Positions 1-8,643 of a stretch of DNA of 50,763 nucleotides are shown here, piece by piece (the first letter of the stretch is position 1; every line of letters starts with the position of its first letter). The stretch is from Mastigocoleus sp. MO_188.B34. GTDB taxonomy: Bacteria; Cyanobacteriota; Cyanobacteriia; Cyanobacteriales; Nostocaceae. Both the position numbers and the translations under genes were made by a program. Below the pieces are notes generated by a model. It saw only the letters and a program-made list of their open reading frames with translations, was not told the DNA's origin and made no database searches. The DNA lies in contig NZ_JASJDK010000034.1 in assembly GCF_030065675.1 (NCBI RefSeq), positions 1 through 50,763 on the forward strand. The letters are read 5' to 3'.

Positions 1-2
1 AA

Positions 3-272
3 AGATTACTGGAAGATATTAAAGTATATTTGCGAAAATTAGCGCCGGAATCAAACAAATATTTACATAATGACCTTCACCTCAGAGAAAATATTCCAGC
101 AGATGAACCAATGAACGCCCATTCTCATCTGATGGCGATTACTTTAAGTAGTAGTGAGGTAATTCCTATTGTTGATGGAAAATTAGCTTTGGGGACTTAT
201 CAATCAATTTTACTTTTTGAGTTAGATGGACCGCGTAACAGGAGTGTTTTCTGTCAAGTGTCTGGAGAATAA
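3..272 (+). CDS. YjbQ/UPF0047 family protein, 3' end (secondary thiamine-phosphate synthase-like)
   Basis: The reading frame is open from the first complete codon at base 3, so the gene begins outside the window; a TTG at base 30 is internal. The visible C-terminal part matches the YjbQ (UPF0047) family: a 'HNDLHLRE' stretch, then 'NAHSHL' with the paired histidines, 'IPIVDGKLALGTYQ', and the terminal 'LFELDGPRNR'. Members of this family can complement thiamine-phosphate synthase mutants and are usually called secondary thiamine-phosphate synthase enzymes. Their physiological role is not settled. The family is about 140 residues long, so about 60 percent is present here. The gene converges on the glycosidase that follows. 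Confidence 0.85.
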   Translation, partial: RLLEDIKVYLRKLAPESNKYLHNDLHLRENIPADEPMNAHSHLMAITLSSSEVIPIVDGKLALGTYQSILLFELDGPRNRSVFCQVSGE

Positions 273-313
273 GTGAATAAATTATTCCTAACTCAATAAT
301 TACTAGTAAACAA

Positions 314-1780
314 TCATTTTGTTGCAAAAACACAACCACTACGAGGAGGGATTCTTAAATTCAGTAGTTTGCGATTATCGCTTTCAATATTCCATTCCAC
401 TTCTTGCTTGCCATAAACAAGTTTTTGAGGCTGGGATTTTAGTTCACTCACATCAATATTTACAGTTGCTTCCTTCATACCAACATTAATTGCAACTATT
501 ACTTCTTCAAATCCCAAAATACGTGTAAATACGTAAATTTCTCCTTGAGCAAACAAAACTTGATATTTACCAGTGTGCAAACAAGTATAGCGATTGCGTA
601 GAGCTATTAGTTCACGGTGGATTTTGAGAATATCTTGGTTCCAGTTGTCAGAATGAGGAAATCCACGACGAGAATCTGGATCGATACCACCAGGTAAGCC
701 AACCTCATCGCCATAATAGATGCTGGGAGCACCAGGAAAGGTAACTAATAATAAAGTTGCTAATTCAACACTTGCAACATCTCCACCTGCAATAGTTAGT
801 AGTCTTGCAGTATCGTGGGAAGCGAGTAGATTTAATTGAGTTAACTGAATTTCCCAAGGATAAAGTTTCAGTAATTCTTGGATTTTATGAGCATATTCTG
901 CTGCTGATAAAGCTGGGTAAACTTCATAGTCCCGTCCTTTGACATATTCCCGCATCACGCGATCGCCTGCAGTAAAAGCAATGGTTAGTCCAGTAAATAA
1001 GTAATTCATTACCCCATCAAATTGTTTCCCATCCAACCACTGACGAGAATCTCCCCATACTTCACCAACAATATAAGCTTCAGAGTTGATAGCTTTGACT
1101 CGTTTCCTGAACTCTTCCCAAAATCCGGGAGTTTTAATTTCAAATGGTACGTCTAAACGCCAACCATCAATACCTACTTTTAGCCAATATTCGGCAATTT
1201 TCATGATATATTCCTGAACTTCAGGATTATCATGATTGAATACTGGTAAAGCACGATTTCCTACCCAACCAACATAATTCGCTGGTGAATCTCCAGTGTA
1301 AGCTGCAAGGGGCCATCCTTCAATCCGGAACCAATCCAACCAAGGGGAATGGGGACCATTTTCTAAGATGTCGTTAAAAAAGAAAAATCCGCGACTCGCG
1401 TGGTTAAATACTCCGTCGAGAACTACTTTAATATTCCGTTGAGGTGCTGCGTGTAGAAGTTCTCGGAAAGCTGCATTACCCCCCAAGATGGGGTCTACTT
1501 GATAATAATCATGGGTATGATAGCGATGATTGCAAGCTGATTGAAAAATCGGGGTAAAGTAAATCGCATTTACTCCCAAGTCTTGAATGTAATCTAATTG
1601 TTCGATTACACCCCATAAATCCCCACCTTTGTAACCTTGGAGTGTTGGTGGAACTTCCCACGGTTCCCATGAAGGATTGTGAAGTAATTTTCCATCTGTT
1701 TGCTGACTTTTGGCGAAGCGATCGGGGAAGATTTGGTAGAAAACTGCGTGTTTAACCCAATCTGGTGTTTGAATCTGCAT
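314..1780 (-). CDS. GH13 alpha-amylase family glycosidase (neopullulanase/cyclomaltodextrinase-like)
   Basis: A 488-residue glycoside hydrolase of family 13 that should act on alpha-1,4 (possibly alpha-1,6) glucans or maltodextrins in the cytoplasm; no signal peptide is visible. The TIM-barrel motifs appear in order: region I DGVFNH (residues 122-127), region II GWRLD with the nucleophile Asp210, region III EVWGD with the acid/base Glu240, and region IV SHD with Asp323. The N-terminus begins almost directly with the barrel ('AVFYQIFPDRF'), so the N-terminal domain of classical neopullulanases is absent. A short C-terminal beta domain follows. The exact substrate cannot be read from the sequence. 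It may serve glycogen turnover together with glgA, which lies 7 kb away. The gene stands alone between convergent and divergent neighbours. Confidence 0.9.
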   Translation of the reverse strand: MQIQTPDWVKHAVFYQIFPDRFAKSQQTDGKLLHNPSWEPWEVPPTLQGYKGGDLWGVIEQLDYIQDLGVNAIYFTPIFQSACNHRYHTHDYYQVDPILGGNAAFRELLHAAPQRNIKVVLDGVFNHASRGFFFFNDILENGPHSPWLDWFRIEGWPLAAYTGDSPANYVGWVGNRALPVFNHDNPEVQEYIMKIAEYWLKVGIDGWRLDVPFEIKTPGFWEEFRKRVKAINSEAYIVGEVWGDSRQWLDGKQFDGVMNYLFTGLTIAFTAGDRVMREYVKGRDYEVYPALSAAEYAHKIQELLKLYPWEIQLTQLNLLASHDTARLLTIAGGDVASVELATLLLVTFPGAPSIYYGDEVGLPGGIDPDSRRGFPHSDNWNQDILKIHRELIALRNRYTCLHTGKYQVLFAQGEIYVFTRILGFEEVIVAINVGMKEATVNIDVSELKSQPQKLVYGKQEVEWNIESDNRKLLNLRIPPRSGCVFATK

Positions 1781-1918
1781 AGATTAATTTATAAGACTAT
1801 CCAAGTTTATAGAACTATAGAAAGTCACTAACTTGCAACACGCTATCAAAAAAACAGCAATACGAGTACAGAATTAACGAGAAACCCAAGTGGAATATGG
1901 AACTATGCAAATCCTATC

Positions 1919-2365
1919 CTAGATTAATGTATTTTTATTTACATTTTTTACAGCCCAGGCTAGTTTTTCAAGGCTAACTCTTTTATCTTCTATCCCCTCA
2001 CATGGTTTTTTAAGATAGCTTTCGATGTAATTGTACTCATTAAGAGCTTCTGACCAATTTCCTGCATTCAAATCTTTCTCAAACATTTGGAAATGTGTCG
2101 GTAATTCTTTTTTCTTGTCTGGTGGAATTTCGGGAACCTCTGGAATATAACTCACAAGATTTTTGACCTCAGTAGCTACTTCATGTGGTTCTAATTTTTC
2201 ACTATCTAAATATGACTCTTTAATACTGACTAAATTATCACTGCTATCTAACTTTACTTTGCATGTTATTTGCAAAATACCAACATTGCGTTCGATCACC
2301 TTACCGTGTTTTGCTCTGTATTCCCCTTCACATACACGCACGCGTTCATTTTTCTCGAAACTCAT
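1919..2365 (-). CDS. hypothetical protein, 148 aa
   Basis: An acidic, soluble-looking 148-residue protein that I do not recognise. The first 60 residues are beta-rich ('NERVRVCEGEYRAKHGKVIER...LQITCKVKL') and read like a small SH3/KOW-type barrel. The second half is helical ('ALNEYNYIESYLKKP', 'VSLEKLAWAVKNV') and is joined by a proline-rich linker ('PEVPEIPPDKK'). No signal peptide or membrane segment is visible. No convincing ribosome binding site precedes the ATG. The fold comments are inference from sequence pattern only. An ORF on the opposite strand overlaps it but has weaker protein character. Confidence 0.55.
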   Translation of the reverse strand: MSFEKNERVRVCEGEYRAKHGKVIERNVGILQITCKVKLDSSDNLVSIKESYLDSEKLEPHEVATEVKNLVSYIPEVPEIPPDKKKELPTHFQMFEKDLNAGNWSEALNEYNYIESYLKKPCEGIEDKRVSLEKLAWAVKNVNKNTLI

Positions 2366-2646
2366 GATTTGTAGTGAAATCAGCTATTTCTATTTTATCT
2401 TGCTGATTCTAAAAAGACTATATTGTTACTCAGTAATGAGTACAATAGAAAATAACTATTCAAAGGATATTTACAAAAAATTCTAGAGCAGGGTCATTGC
2501 AAGAAAATAAGTATTCAATTGTTGGAAGAATTCAAAATTTGCTAATAAGCCCTAAAATAGCTAGGATCTGATCGCTAATTCTTTATAATGTTTATATTTT
2601 ATAGCTCCTCCATCTAATTGCTGATGCTTTCTAGTGCGTATTCAAT

Positions 2647-3242
2647 TTAACTAGAAACGCTTAAATCTTTTTTGTGTAAGCGACGTTTACGTGCATACAG
2701 TTGGATGATTATGGCAAAGGCTAAAATCGCAATACCTGTTCCCAAAGCTGCAATATTAACTGGTAAATTATTCTTGAAAATTGCCAATAATATCACTAAG
2801 CCTAGCAAAATTGTCGGTATCTCGTTAATGCGACGCATTTGTAAACCGCTAACCGAGCAAGTTCCTTTCTCTAGTTGGGTAATTAGACGTCCACAATAAA
2901 AATGGAAGCCTATTAACAAAAATACGAAAAAAAAAAAAGCTTTACATGCAACCACATTTCTTTGAGAACATATGGTTCGGTTGAGATAATACCAACTGCC
3001 ATTACAACTGTAAATATCATTGCTGGCATCATAATTAACTTATATAACAGCTTTTCAATTCGGCTGTACTCTTCCTTCAGAGCCGACTTTACAGGTTCTT
3101 CTCGTTCTTCTGCTTCAATATGGTAAATGAAAAGACGAGGTAAATAAAACAAACCCGCGAACCAAGCTACGAAACCGAGGATATGAAATGACTTAAACCA
3201 AAGGTATGCCATACGTAAGATAAATACCTGGGAGATTGCCAT
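2647..3242 (-). CDS. hemJ: HemJ-type protoporphyrinogen IX oxidase, interrupted by a frameshift at a 12-A run
   Basis: Two overlapping minus-strand frames together give one HemJ protein (TIGR00701/CopD-like). HemJ is the membrane enzyme that oxidises protoporphyrinogen IX to protoporphyrin IX in most cyanobacteria. The 5' frame carries 'MAYLWFKSFHILGFVAWFAGLFYLPRLF' territory with the conserved histidine, then 'ISTEPYVLKEMWLHVKL'. It ends soon after the T12 tract (A12 on the plus strand, 2927-2938). The other frame continues with 'FHFYCGRL', 'NEIPTILL', 'FKNNLP' and 'QLYARKRR'. One extra base, or two fewer, in the run restores the frame. The start at 3242 has an AGGA site upstream, while family starts favour the ATG at 3212. 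The break may be a base-calling error, true inactivation, or a site of transcriptional slippage. An essential enzyme would normally be intact. Confidence 0.85.
2927..2938. repeat. 12-A homopolymer at the hemJ frameshift
   Basis: Twelve consecutive A residues on the plus strand (T12 in the hemJ sense strand) lie exactly where hemJ changes frame. The length is unusual inside a conserved gene and is prone to sequencing error and polymerase slippage. Confidence 0.95.
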
Positions 3243-3350
3243 TTTCTATCCTACAAAAAGCAGTTGACAGAGTTGAATTCATCTAGTGATGTATTCTTGA
3301 TTCTTAACATTGAGAATATTTTGAAATACTAAATATTTTGAATAAAACCA

Positions 3351-4124
3351 CTACCAGTTAGATTTTTGATTCCTCACTCCCAAATTTTGTAAAATTTTAC
3401 CAATATTATTCAAGTCTCCCACAATTCGCCGAATGGGATGAGGCCAGACTTTAACTAATGTGGGAGTAGCAGTTACTTGGTTCGCTTCTGCTTGTTCGGG
3501 ATGACTTAAAACATCAATCACCTTAAGAGTATAGGGATGACCCAAATATTTTTCTAAAATTTCGTGTAAAGTCTGTAAAATATGTTCTGTTGCAGGGCTA
3601 TGTCCAGCAATGAATAGACGAAAGACATGAGCCTGGGTTTCTGTTTCTGAATTTTCTGGAGAAACAGTTGTTTGTCTATTATTTAAGTCCACAGGTTCAG
3701 AAAGATCTAAGCGTAAGACCAAATCATTTTCTTCCCACAATAACGGGAATGAAGAACGATAAGTCGTCAACATCATGCGATCGCACAAGTCTTCATGCCA
3801 AGTAGCACTCTGCCATACTAATTCTTTTGTACCAAAAATACAATTTAATAAGGCCTGATAGCGAATTACAAGAGGACTGGCTTCAGCAAAGGTTTTTATC
3901 TGTTGGGTGTTTGGATCTAGCCAATGGTCAATTGTGGCAGTATAACAAGGAACTAAAAAGTGAGGTGGTTCTGACAAACCTAAGGTTTCTTGTAAAGTTG
4001 CACATAAATGTAAATGCCATCGACCTTGTTTATGGGGGTCAATACAATATACTAAATCTCCACCCGGAGTGAATAGCGCAATCCCTTTAAATAATTTAGG
4101 TAGAGATAATTTATCGGAGTCCAA
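3351..4124 (-). CDS. protein with C-terminal KaiB/thioredoxin-like domain
   Basis: A 257-residue protein in two parts. Residues 1-150 are a domain I cannot name ('GIALFTPGGDLVYCIDPHKQGRWHLHLC...'). Residues from about 166 to 250 resemble KaiB and the sensor domain of SasA: 'HVFRLFIAGHSPATEHILQTLHEIL', then 'YTLKVIDVLSHPEQAEANQVTATPTLVKVWP' with the proline after the TAT motif, and 'RRIVGDL'. Canonical KaiB is about 100 residues and sits with kaiA/kaiC, so this is a KaiB-like relative, not the core clock gene. In SasA the equivalent domain binds KaiC; a similar role here is inference. The gene lies between the pilT-like gene and hemJ on the same strand, with 108 bp to hemJ. Confidence 0.8.
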   Translation of the reverse strand: MDSDKLSLPKLFKGIALFTPGGDLVYCIDPHKQGRWHLHLCATLQETLGLSEPPHFLVPCYTATIDHWLDPNTQQIKTFAEASPLVIRYQALLNCIFGTKELVWQSATWHEDLCDRMMLTTYRSSFPLLWEENDLVLRLDLSEPVDLNNRQTTVSPENSETETQAHVFRLFIAGHSPATEHILQTLHEILEKYLGHPYTLKVIDVLSHPEQAEANQVTATPTLVKVWPHPIRRIVGDLNNIGKILQNLGVRNQKSNW

Positions 4125-4280
4125 AAGTATAAGCCAATGTCACAATTTGTGCGAACTAAGGACTTATTGCCCTTATTTGCAAGTAGGGAGGATTTGAACA
4201 AACAAAAACCTCACTACTTTTATTATTCCATTTGAGAAGCTGGAAATCTTCAAAAATTTAAAACAACTATATAAATAGTA

Positions 4281-4358
4281 AGAAGTCAGGAGTCAGGAAT
4301 TAAAAGTAATAAATTACCCATTACCCATTACCCACTACTCATTACCCATTACTCATTA
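4281..4358. repeat. composite short tandem repeat (CAGGAGT heptads plus ATTACCC blocks)
   Basis: The gap between the pilT-like gene and the KaiB-like gene holds two CAGGAGT-type heptads followed by about six ATTACCC/ACTCATT units. On the opposite strand the order and the joining sequence (TAATTTATTACT, TTAATT, CTGAC) match the larger repeat at 8413-8643, so the two are copies of one composite element in inverse orientation. Confidence 0.85.
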
Positions 4359-4362
4359 TTGC

Positions 4363-5697
4363 TTAAACACGACCGCGAAGGAATTGCGCCATTTCATTGG
4401 GAGTAGGCGACATTTCCAAAGCTGTTTCTTCAGTAATTCGTCCTTCTTCATAAAGCTGAAACAGCGACTGGTTCATGGTGACCATACCGTCATAACTGGC
4501 TTGTTTCATCAGTTCGGTAATTTCATCATATTTACCATCAATTACCCATTCTTTGACAGCATCAGTATTAATTAAAATATCGTGGAAAGCTGCACGTTTA
4601 CCATCGGTAGTCCGACACAAACCTTGAGCGATAACTGCAACTAAAGCTTCCGATAAAGCTACTCGCATTGCATCTTGTTCTTCGCCAGAGTAAAGATTAA
4701 GAATACGCTCAATGGTTTTTACGGCGCTATTAGTGTGTAGGGTACCCATGACTAAGTGACCCGTTTGAGCAGCTTTAAGAGCAGTATTTACAGTTTCCTT
4801 ATCTCGCATTTCACCCACCAGAATTAAATCTGGATCTTCCCGCAAAGCAGCTTTTAGTGCATTATCAAATTTACGGGTGTGCATTCCCACTTCACGTTGT
4901 TTGACGAGAGATTTTTGAGATTTGTGAACAAATTCTATGGGATCCTCAATGGTGATGATATTTTTTGCCATCTCTCTATTAATATAGTCAATCATCGCCG
5001 CCATTGTGGTAGATTTACCAGAACCAGTCGGACCTGTGACTAAAATTAAACCCTTGTGATAGTGACAAATATCTTTAAATACTAACGGCAACTTTAGTTG
5101 CTCCATAGTTAGTATTTTGACTGGAATTAGACGCAACACCATTGCAGAGCCACGCAGGGAACCAAAAATATTAATCCGTACTCGGGCAAAATCGTATTGA
5201 GTCGCACCGTCAAATTCAAGTTTTTCTTCAAAACTTTTGATCTCTTCAGGGGTTAATATTTCCCGTAACCATCCCCTGAAAGTCTCCTTATCTGTAACTG
5301 GATATTTTGTAGCTTCAATTTCACCACGGTTACGATATCGGGGTACTTCTCCCACACCGAGGTGAATGTCGGAAAAACCATCATCGAAAGCTTTTTTAAT
5401 TAACTGCTCCAATTTTGGTTGGGAAGAATTATTTCTGGGATTTAAATTATTTCTGGAACTTGTAGGACTCGGTGCTGGTGGTGGGGGAGTTCCCGGACGA
5501 TGTGTAGATGAATTATTGAAAGCTGGTGGTGGAGGTGGTGGAGATTTAACCACAGGATTAAAAGGAGTTTTTGAAGTAGACATATCTAATGTTTGTGTAA
5601 CTTGTCGTTGAGTATCGATAGTTGGCTGCACCGTGGCTAGAAAGTCGTCAGACCCATCGGATGTCGAATTGGATAAATTCTCAGATTTGATATCCAT
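4363..5697 (-). CDS. pilT: PilT-like type IV pilus retraction ATPase (PilT2-type)
   Basis: A 444-residue secretion ATPase of the GspE/PilT family, expected to act at the cytoplasmic base of type IV pili in retraction or phototactic motility. Walker A is GPTGSGKST (residues 222-230). An Asp-box region follows ('IITIEDPIEF', 248-256), then the Walker B/Glu region 'LILVGEMRD' (291-299) and the His box 'TGHLVMGTLHTNSA' (312-325). Residues 1-95 form a low-complexity tail rich in proline and asparagine that standard PilT lacks. The C-terminal AIRNLIRE motif of canonical PilT is not recognisable. Both points, and its position away from pilB and pilC, fit the second cyanobacterial PilT paralogue (PilT2), but that assignment is inference. 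Start choice is uncertain because no ribosome binding site is evident. Confidence 0.88.
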   Translation of the reverse strand: MDIKSENLSNSTSDGSDDFLATVQPTIDTQRQVTQTLDMSTSKTPFNPVVKSPPPPPPAFNNSSTHRPGTPPPPAPSPTSSRNNLNPRNNSSQPKLEQLIKKAFDDGFSDIHLGVGEVPRYRNRGEIEATKYPVTDKETFRGWLREILTPEEIKSFEEKLEFDGATQYDFARVRINIFGSLRGSAMVLRLIPVKILTMEQLKLPLVFKDICHYHKGLILVTGPTGSGKSTTMAAMIDYINREMAKNIITIEDPIEFVHKSQKSLVKQREVGMHTRKFDNALKAALREDPDLILVGEMRDKETVNTALKAAQTGHLVMGTLHTNSAVKTIERILNLYSGEEQDAMRVALSEALVAVIAQGLCRTTDGKRAAFHDILINTDAVKEWVIDGKYDEITELMKQASYDGMVTMNQSLFQLYEEGRITEETALEMSPTPNEMAQFLRGRV

Positions 5698-6470
5698 ATA
5701 TAGATGCTTGTTAACCCAATTTTTTAAATAGAATTCAACTAAACTATGCTTTTGTATGATTTTGAGCTATGAAAATTTGAGTAACGAAAATCATACTCAC
5801 GATTTACAAAAAACTGATTTAGTTATGTACAAATTCATTTAACACTCGTGAAGGATAAGTTTTCTTCAGTGAAAAAACTTAAAAATGATGATTTTGAATA
5901 CTTCACAAACAAGTTTGAGACTATCTGTACGAGCACAGAAGCACAAATAAAAATTTTCAGCCTAAACTCTTAACGTATCAGTATTTAAGCCATCAACAGT
6001 AGGATTATTGCTTTTCTCTAAGTCTCACTAAAAATAAATACTCATAGCACTATACAAGCTAAATATGACTGAAGTTATAGGTTTTATAGCTAGGAGCAAA
6101 ATCATAGATTGCAACGTTATTAAATTATGAGAGTCTAACTTGTTTTCTATAAGAAATGTAAAGTCGCCTCAAATTAAAGATTTAAAGAAATAAAAGTAAA
6201 ATTTCCTCTTTCCTGAAATATAAAGGGTATCGGAGCCCTTCACGCTATTAATACTTTTGACAGATGGCAAACATGAGGTTGGCAATTAGCTAATAAATTA
6301 AGGTTTATCCACAATTACGAAAAATAAACTGTAAAGTTTATTAAATAAAGGCTCATTTAATCAGATGGATTCTATATACTTATCAACACGGAAGAAGAAT
6401 ACTAAATATCGAATCAGTTTAAATTCAGCAGATATTTATTGCTGATTGTTACGGTATAAATCCATTTTTT
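5698..6470. other. gene-poor region upstream of the small membrane protein gene
   Basis: About 770 AT-rich bases. I see no gene with protein-like composition. A 34-codon frame starting with GTG at 5870 has no good ribosome binding site and is not called. The region probably holds the promoters of the divergently transcribed pilT-like gene and the 6485 gene. Confidence 0.5.
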
Positions 6471-6484
6471 TAGGAGGACAAGTC

Positions 6485-6856
6485 ATGTCTTTGTCAGGAA
6501 CATCCAATTTAGGAAAAACCTATTCATTATTAATGGTTAAAAGCTTTTTAATATGGACGTTCACTTTGGCAGTATGCTTGCTTGTTGTTGGTTTTCCACT
6601 TGTAGTTTTAATGGCGACAGTCGGATGTTTACTATCCATTGTTCTGCAATCTGTAATGCCTGTTAGTGCAGTTTTACTAGTAGCTGGTGGGTTAATTTCA
6701 TTTAATGTAATGGCAGTTTTAATCGGAGCTGGTGTATTAACTGCTAAAGGTATTAATCCTACAGAAGTTAGCTGGTTAAGCTGGTTGCATGGAGAGGAAG
6801 ATGAAATGCAAACTACAGTTTATGCAGCTTGTCCTTTGACTTGTAATATCGAATAA
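6485..6856 (+). CDS. small conserved-looking membrane protein, 123 aa
   Basis: The start at 6485 (MSLSGTSNLG) is chosen over an in-frame ATG at 6446 because an AGGAGG site lies 8 bases upstream. The protein has two or three hydrophobic segments ('FLIWTFTLAVCLLVVGFPLV', 'VMATVGCLLSIVLQ' region, and 'VSAVLLVAGGLISFNVMAVLIGAGVL'). They are followed by a short acidic loop and a C-terminus ending in a Cys-Pro-Leu-Thr-Cys motif. It resembles small membrane proteins of cyanobacteria without assigned function. The two closely spaced cysteines at the tail could bind a metal or form a disulfide; this is inference. A rho-independent terminator follows 120 bases downstream, so it is probably a single-gene unit. 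Confidence 0.75.
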   Translation: MSLSGTSNLGKTYSLLMVKSFLIWTFTLAVCLLVVGFPLVVLMATVGCLLSIVLQSVMPVSAVLLVAGGLISFNVMAVLIGAGVLTAKGINPTEVSWLSWLHGEEDEMQTTVYAACPLTCNIE

Positions 6857-6881
6857 TCGAATATCCAAATTTAACTATCTG

Positions 6882-6954
6882 ATTACAAATCATCTAACAA
6901 CAAATTATCAAACAATAAATCATCAGATAACGAATCATCAGACTACAAATTAAA
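6882..6954. repeat. short degenerate tandem repeat (AATCATCAG-type)
   Basis: About five degenerate units of roughly 15 bases, each containing AAATCATC or AAATTATC, follow the stop codon of the small membrane protein gene and end just before its terminator. Confidence 0.6.
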
Positions 6955-6975
6955 AATTGACAAACAGCGCATCTG

Positions 6976-6996
6976 CCCGGTTTTACCGGGTTTTTT
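6976..6996 (+). terminator. rho-independent terminator after the 6485 gene
   Basis: Stem CCCGG (6976-6980) and CCGGG (6986-6990) with a five-base loop, followed directly by six T residues. Confidence 0.85.
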
Positions 6997-7298
6997 CATG
7001 TTTAATATTTTTCACGTTTATTTTCATATTTATTTTCGTGTCGAACAAGTTATTACAGAAAATATAAGAGAAGAAGGAAGGGGGAACAGCGCAACTAACC
7101 CGCACTTTTCAAAAGTCAAGGCGAATATATCCACAATACAGGAAATGGGAAAATTTTCCTGCGAAGGATCTCTTAAATTTAATGTAGATGGAAGAATATG
7201 AGAAAGATTTCAAATTTTGTGATTGCGAACTATTGACTAATGGCTATGGACTTATAACTATTGAAAGAATTACTGTCGTTCACATGATTTGTTAACTA
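6997..7298. other. intergenic region before wecB
   Basis: About 300 bases between the terminator and wecB. A 67-codon frame at 6998-7201 begins inside the terminator tail and lacks a ribosome binding site, so it is not called. Nothing else is evident. Confidence 0.5.
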
Positions 7299-8405
7299 AT
7301 GACCAATCAAAAGCGCGTTTGTATTATTTTGGGTACTCGACCTGAAGCAATTAAACTAGCGCCGGTAATTCAGGTTTTTCAGAATTATTCTGGTTTTGAA
7401 ACTCAAGTGGTTTTGACTGGACAGCATCGTGAAATGGTTGAACAGGTTATGCAATTGTTTAATCTAAAAGCGGATGTTGATTTAGAAATTATGCAACCCA
7501 AGCAATCTTTGAGCGATATCACTTGTCGCAGCTTGCGTGGCTTAGAAGAATTATTCAATACGAATAAACCAGATTTAGTAATAGTTCAAGGAGATACAAG
7601 CACTGCTTTTGCTGCAGGTTTAGCAGCTTTTTATCAAAAAATTCCTTTAGGTCATGTAGAAGCAGGACTTAGAACTGACAATTTATTCAATCCTTATCCA
7701 GAAGAAGCTAACAGAAGGCTAATTTCTCAAATTACTCAGTTACACTTTGCACCAACGTCTTTAGCTGTAGAAAATTTGAAAAGTTCTGGAGTTTTAGGTG
7801 AAGTGTATTTGACAGGGAACACAGTTATTGATGCACTTTTAAATGTTGCAGCGAAAAAACCTGCTTGTAAGATACCAGGTTTAGAATGGGATAAATATCG
7901 CGTTTTACTTACAACGGTTCATCGTCGAGAAAATTGGGGTGAACCATTACAAGATATTGCTCAAGGTTTTTTACAAGTACTAGATAAAAATCCCGATACA
8001 GCTTTATTATTACCTTTACATCGTAATCCTACGGTTAGAGAACCTTTACAAGAACTTTTAGGCAATCATCCCCGAATATTTTTAACAGAACCTTTAAACT
8101 ATGGCGAGTTAGTTGGAGCAATTATGCGATCGCATCTTCTCTTAACTGATTCTGGTGGTTTGCAAGAAGAAGCACCCAGTTTAGGAAAACCAGTTTTAGT
8201 TTTGAGGGAGACAACGGAAAGACCAGAAGCTGTGAATGCTGGTACAGCTAAACTTGTTGGGACTCAACCAGAGACAATTGCAATGAATGCAACTGAATTA
8301 TTGAGTAATTCTACTGCTTATGAGGCTATGGCTAATGCTATTAATCCATTTGGTGATGGTTTAGCGTCGGAGCGAATTTTGCAAAGTGTCAGGAATTTTT
8401 TATAG
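7299..8405 (+). CDS. wecB: UDP-N-acetylglucosamine 2-epimerase (non-hydrolysing)
   Basis: A 368-residue enzyme of normal family length. It interconverts UDP-GlcNAc and UDP-ManNAc in the cytoplasm, supplying ManNAc for surface polysaccharide. The GT-B-type fold motifs are intact: 'ILGTRPEAIKLAPVI' at the N-terminus, 'VQGDTST' with Asp99, 'GHVEAGLRT' with Glu121, 'PEEANRR' with Glu135, and 'TVHRREN' with His208. These correspond to the residues implicated in catalysis in the E. coli and Bacillus enzymes. The 'DSGGLQEEAPSLGKPVLVLRETTERPE' stretch of the UDP-binding half is also present. No other polysaccharide genes lie nearby, so it is monocistronic here. The 3' end runs directly into the repeat block. 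Confidence 0.95.
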   Translation: MTNQKRVCIILGTRPEAIKLAPVIQVFQNYSGFETQVVLTGQHREMVEQVMQLFNLKADVDLEIMQPKQSLSDITCRSLRGLEELFNTNKPDLVIVQGDTSTAFAAGLAAFYQKIPLGHVEAGLRTDNLFNPYPEEANRRLISQITQLHFAPTSLAVENLKSSGVLGEVYLTGNTVIDALLNVAAKKPACKIPGLEWDKYRVLLTTVHRRENWGEPLQDIAQGFLQVLDKNPDTALLLPLHRNPTVREPLQELLGNHPRIFLTEPLNYGELVGAIMRSHLLLTDSGGLQEEAPSLGKPVLVLRETTERPEAVNAGTAKLVGTQPETIAMNATELLSNSTAYEAMANAINPFGDGLASERILQSVRNFL

Positions 8406-8412
8406 GGTTATT

Positions 8413-8475
8413 TGGTAATTGGTAATTGGTAATGGGTAATAAGTAACAAGTAATGAGTAATGAGTAATGAGTAAT
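8413..8475. repeat. GGTAATTGGTAAT / GAGTAAT tandem repeat
   Basis: Roughly nine 7-base units grading from GGTAATT through GGGTAAT to GAGTAAT start eight bases after the wecB stop codon and continue into the TTCTGAC heptads. Confidence 0.9.
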
Positions 8476-8489
8476 TTATTACTCTTAAT

Positions 8490-8643
8490 TTCTGACTTCT
8501 GACTTCTGACTTCTGATTTCTGACTCCTGACTCCTGACTTCTGACTTCTGCTCGCTCGTTAGAGCGCGGTCTGTCCTGACTTCTGACTTCTGACTTCTGA
8601 TTTCTGACTCCTGACTTCTGACTTCTGACTTCTGGCTCCTGAC
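8490..8643. repeat. TTCTGAC heptad repeat array with a hairpin insert
   Basis: About 18 tandem heptamers (TTCTGAC with TCCTGAC, TTCTGAT and TTCTGGC variants), interrupted at 8551-8575 by a 25-base non-repeat segment. The insert contains a small perfect hairpin, CGCTC-GTTA-GAGCG (8553-8566). The minus-strand frame across this block encodes only a repetitive peptide and is not a gene. Such heptad repeats are typical of heterocystous cyanobacteria. Confidence 0.92.

Noticed and set aside
2163-2486. A 107-codon plus-strand frame
   Set aside because: It lies mostly antisense to the 148-residue gene and its codon content is that of a shadow frame.
5870-5974. A 34-codon frame with GTG start
   Set aside because: No proper ribosome binding site and too short to judge coding character.
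6998-7201. A 67-codon frame after the terminator
   Set aside because: It starts in the terminator tail, lacks a ribosome binding site, and its sequence is not protein-like.
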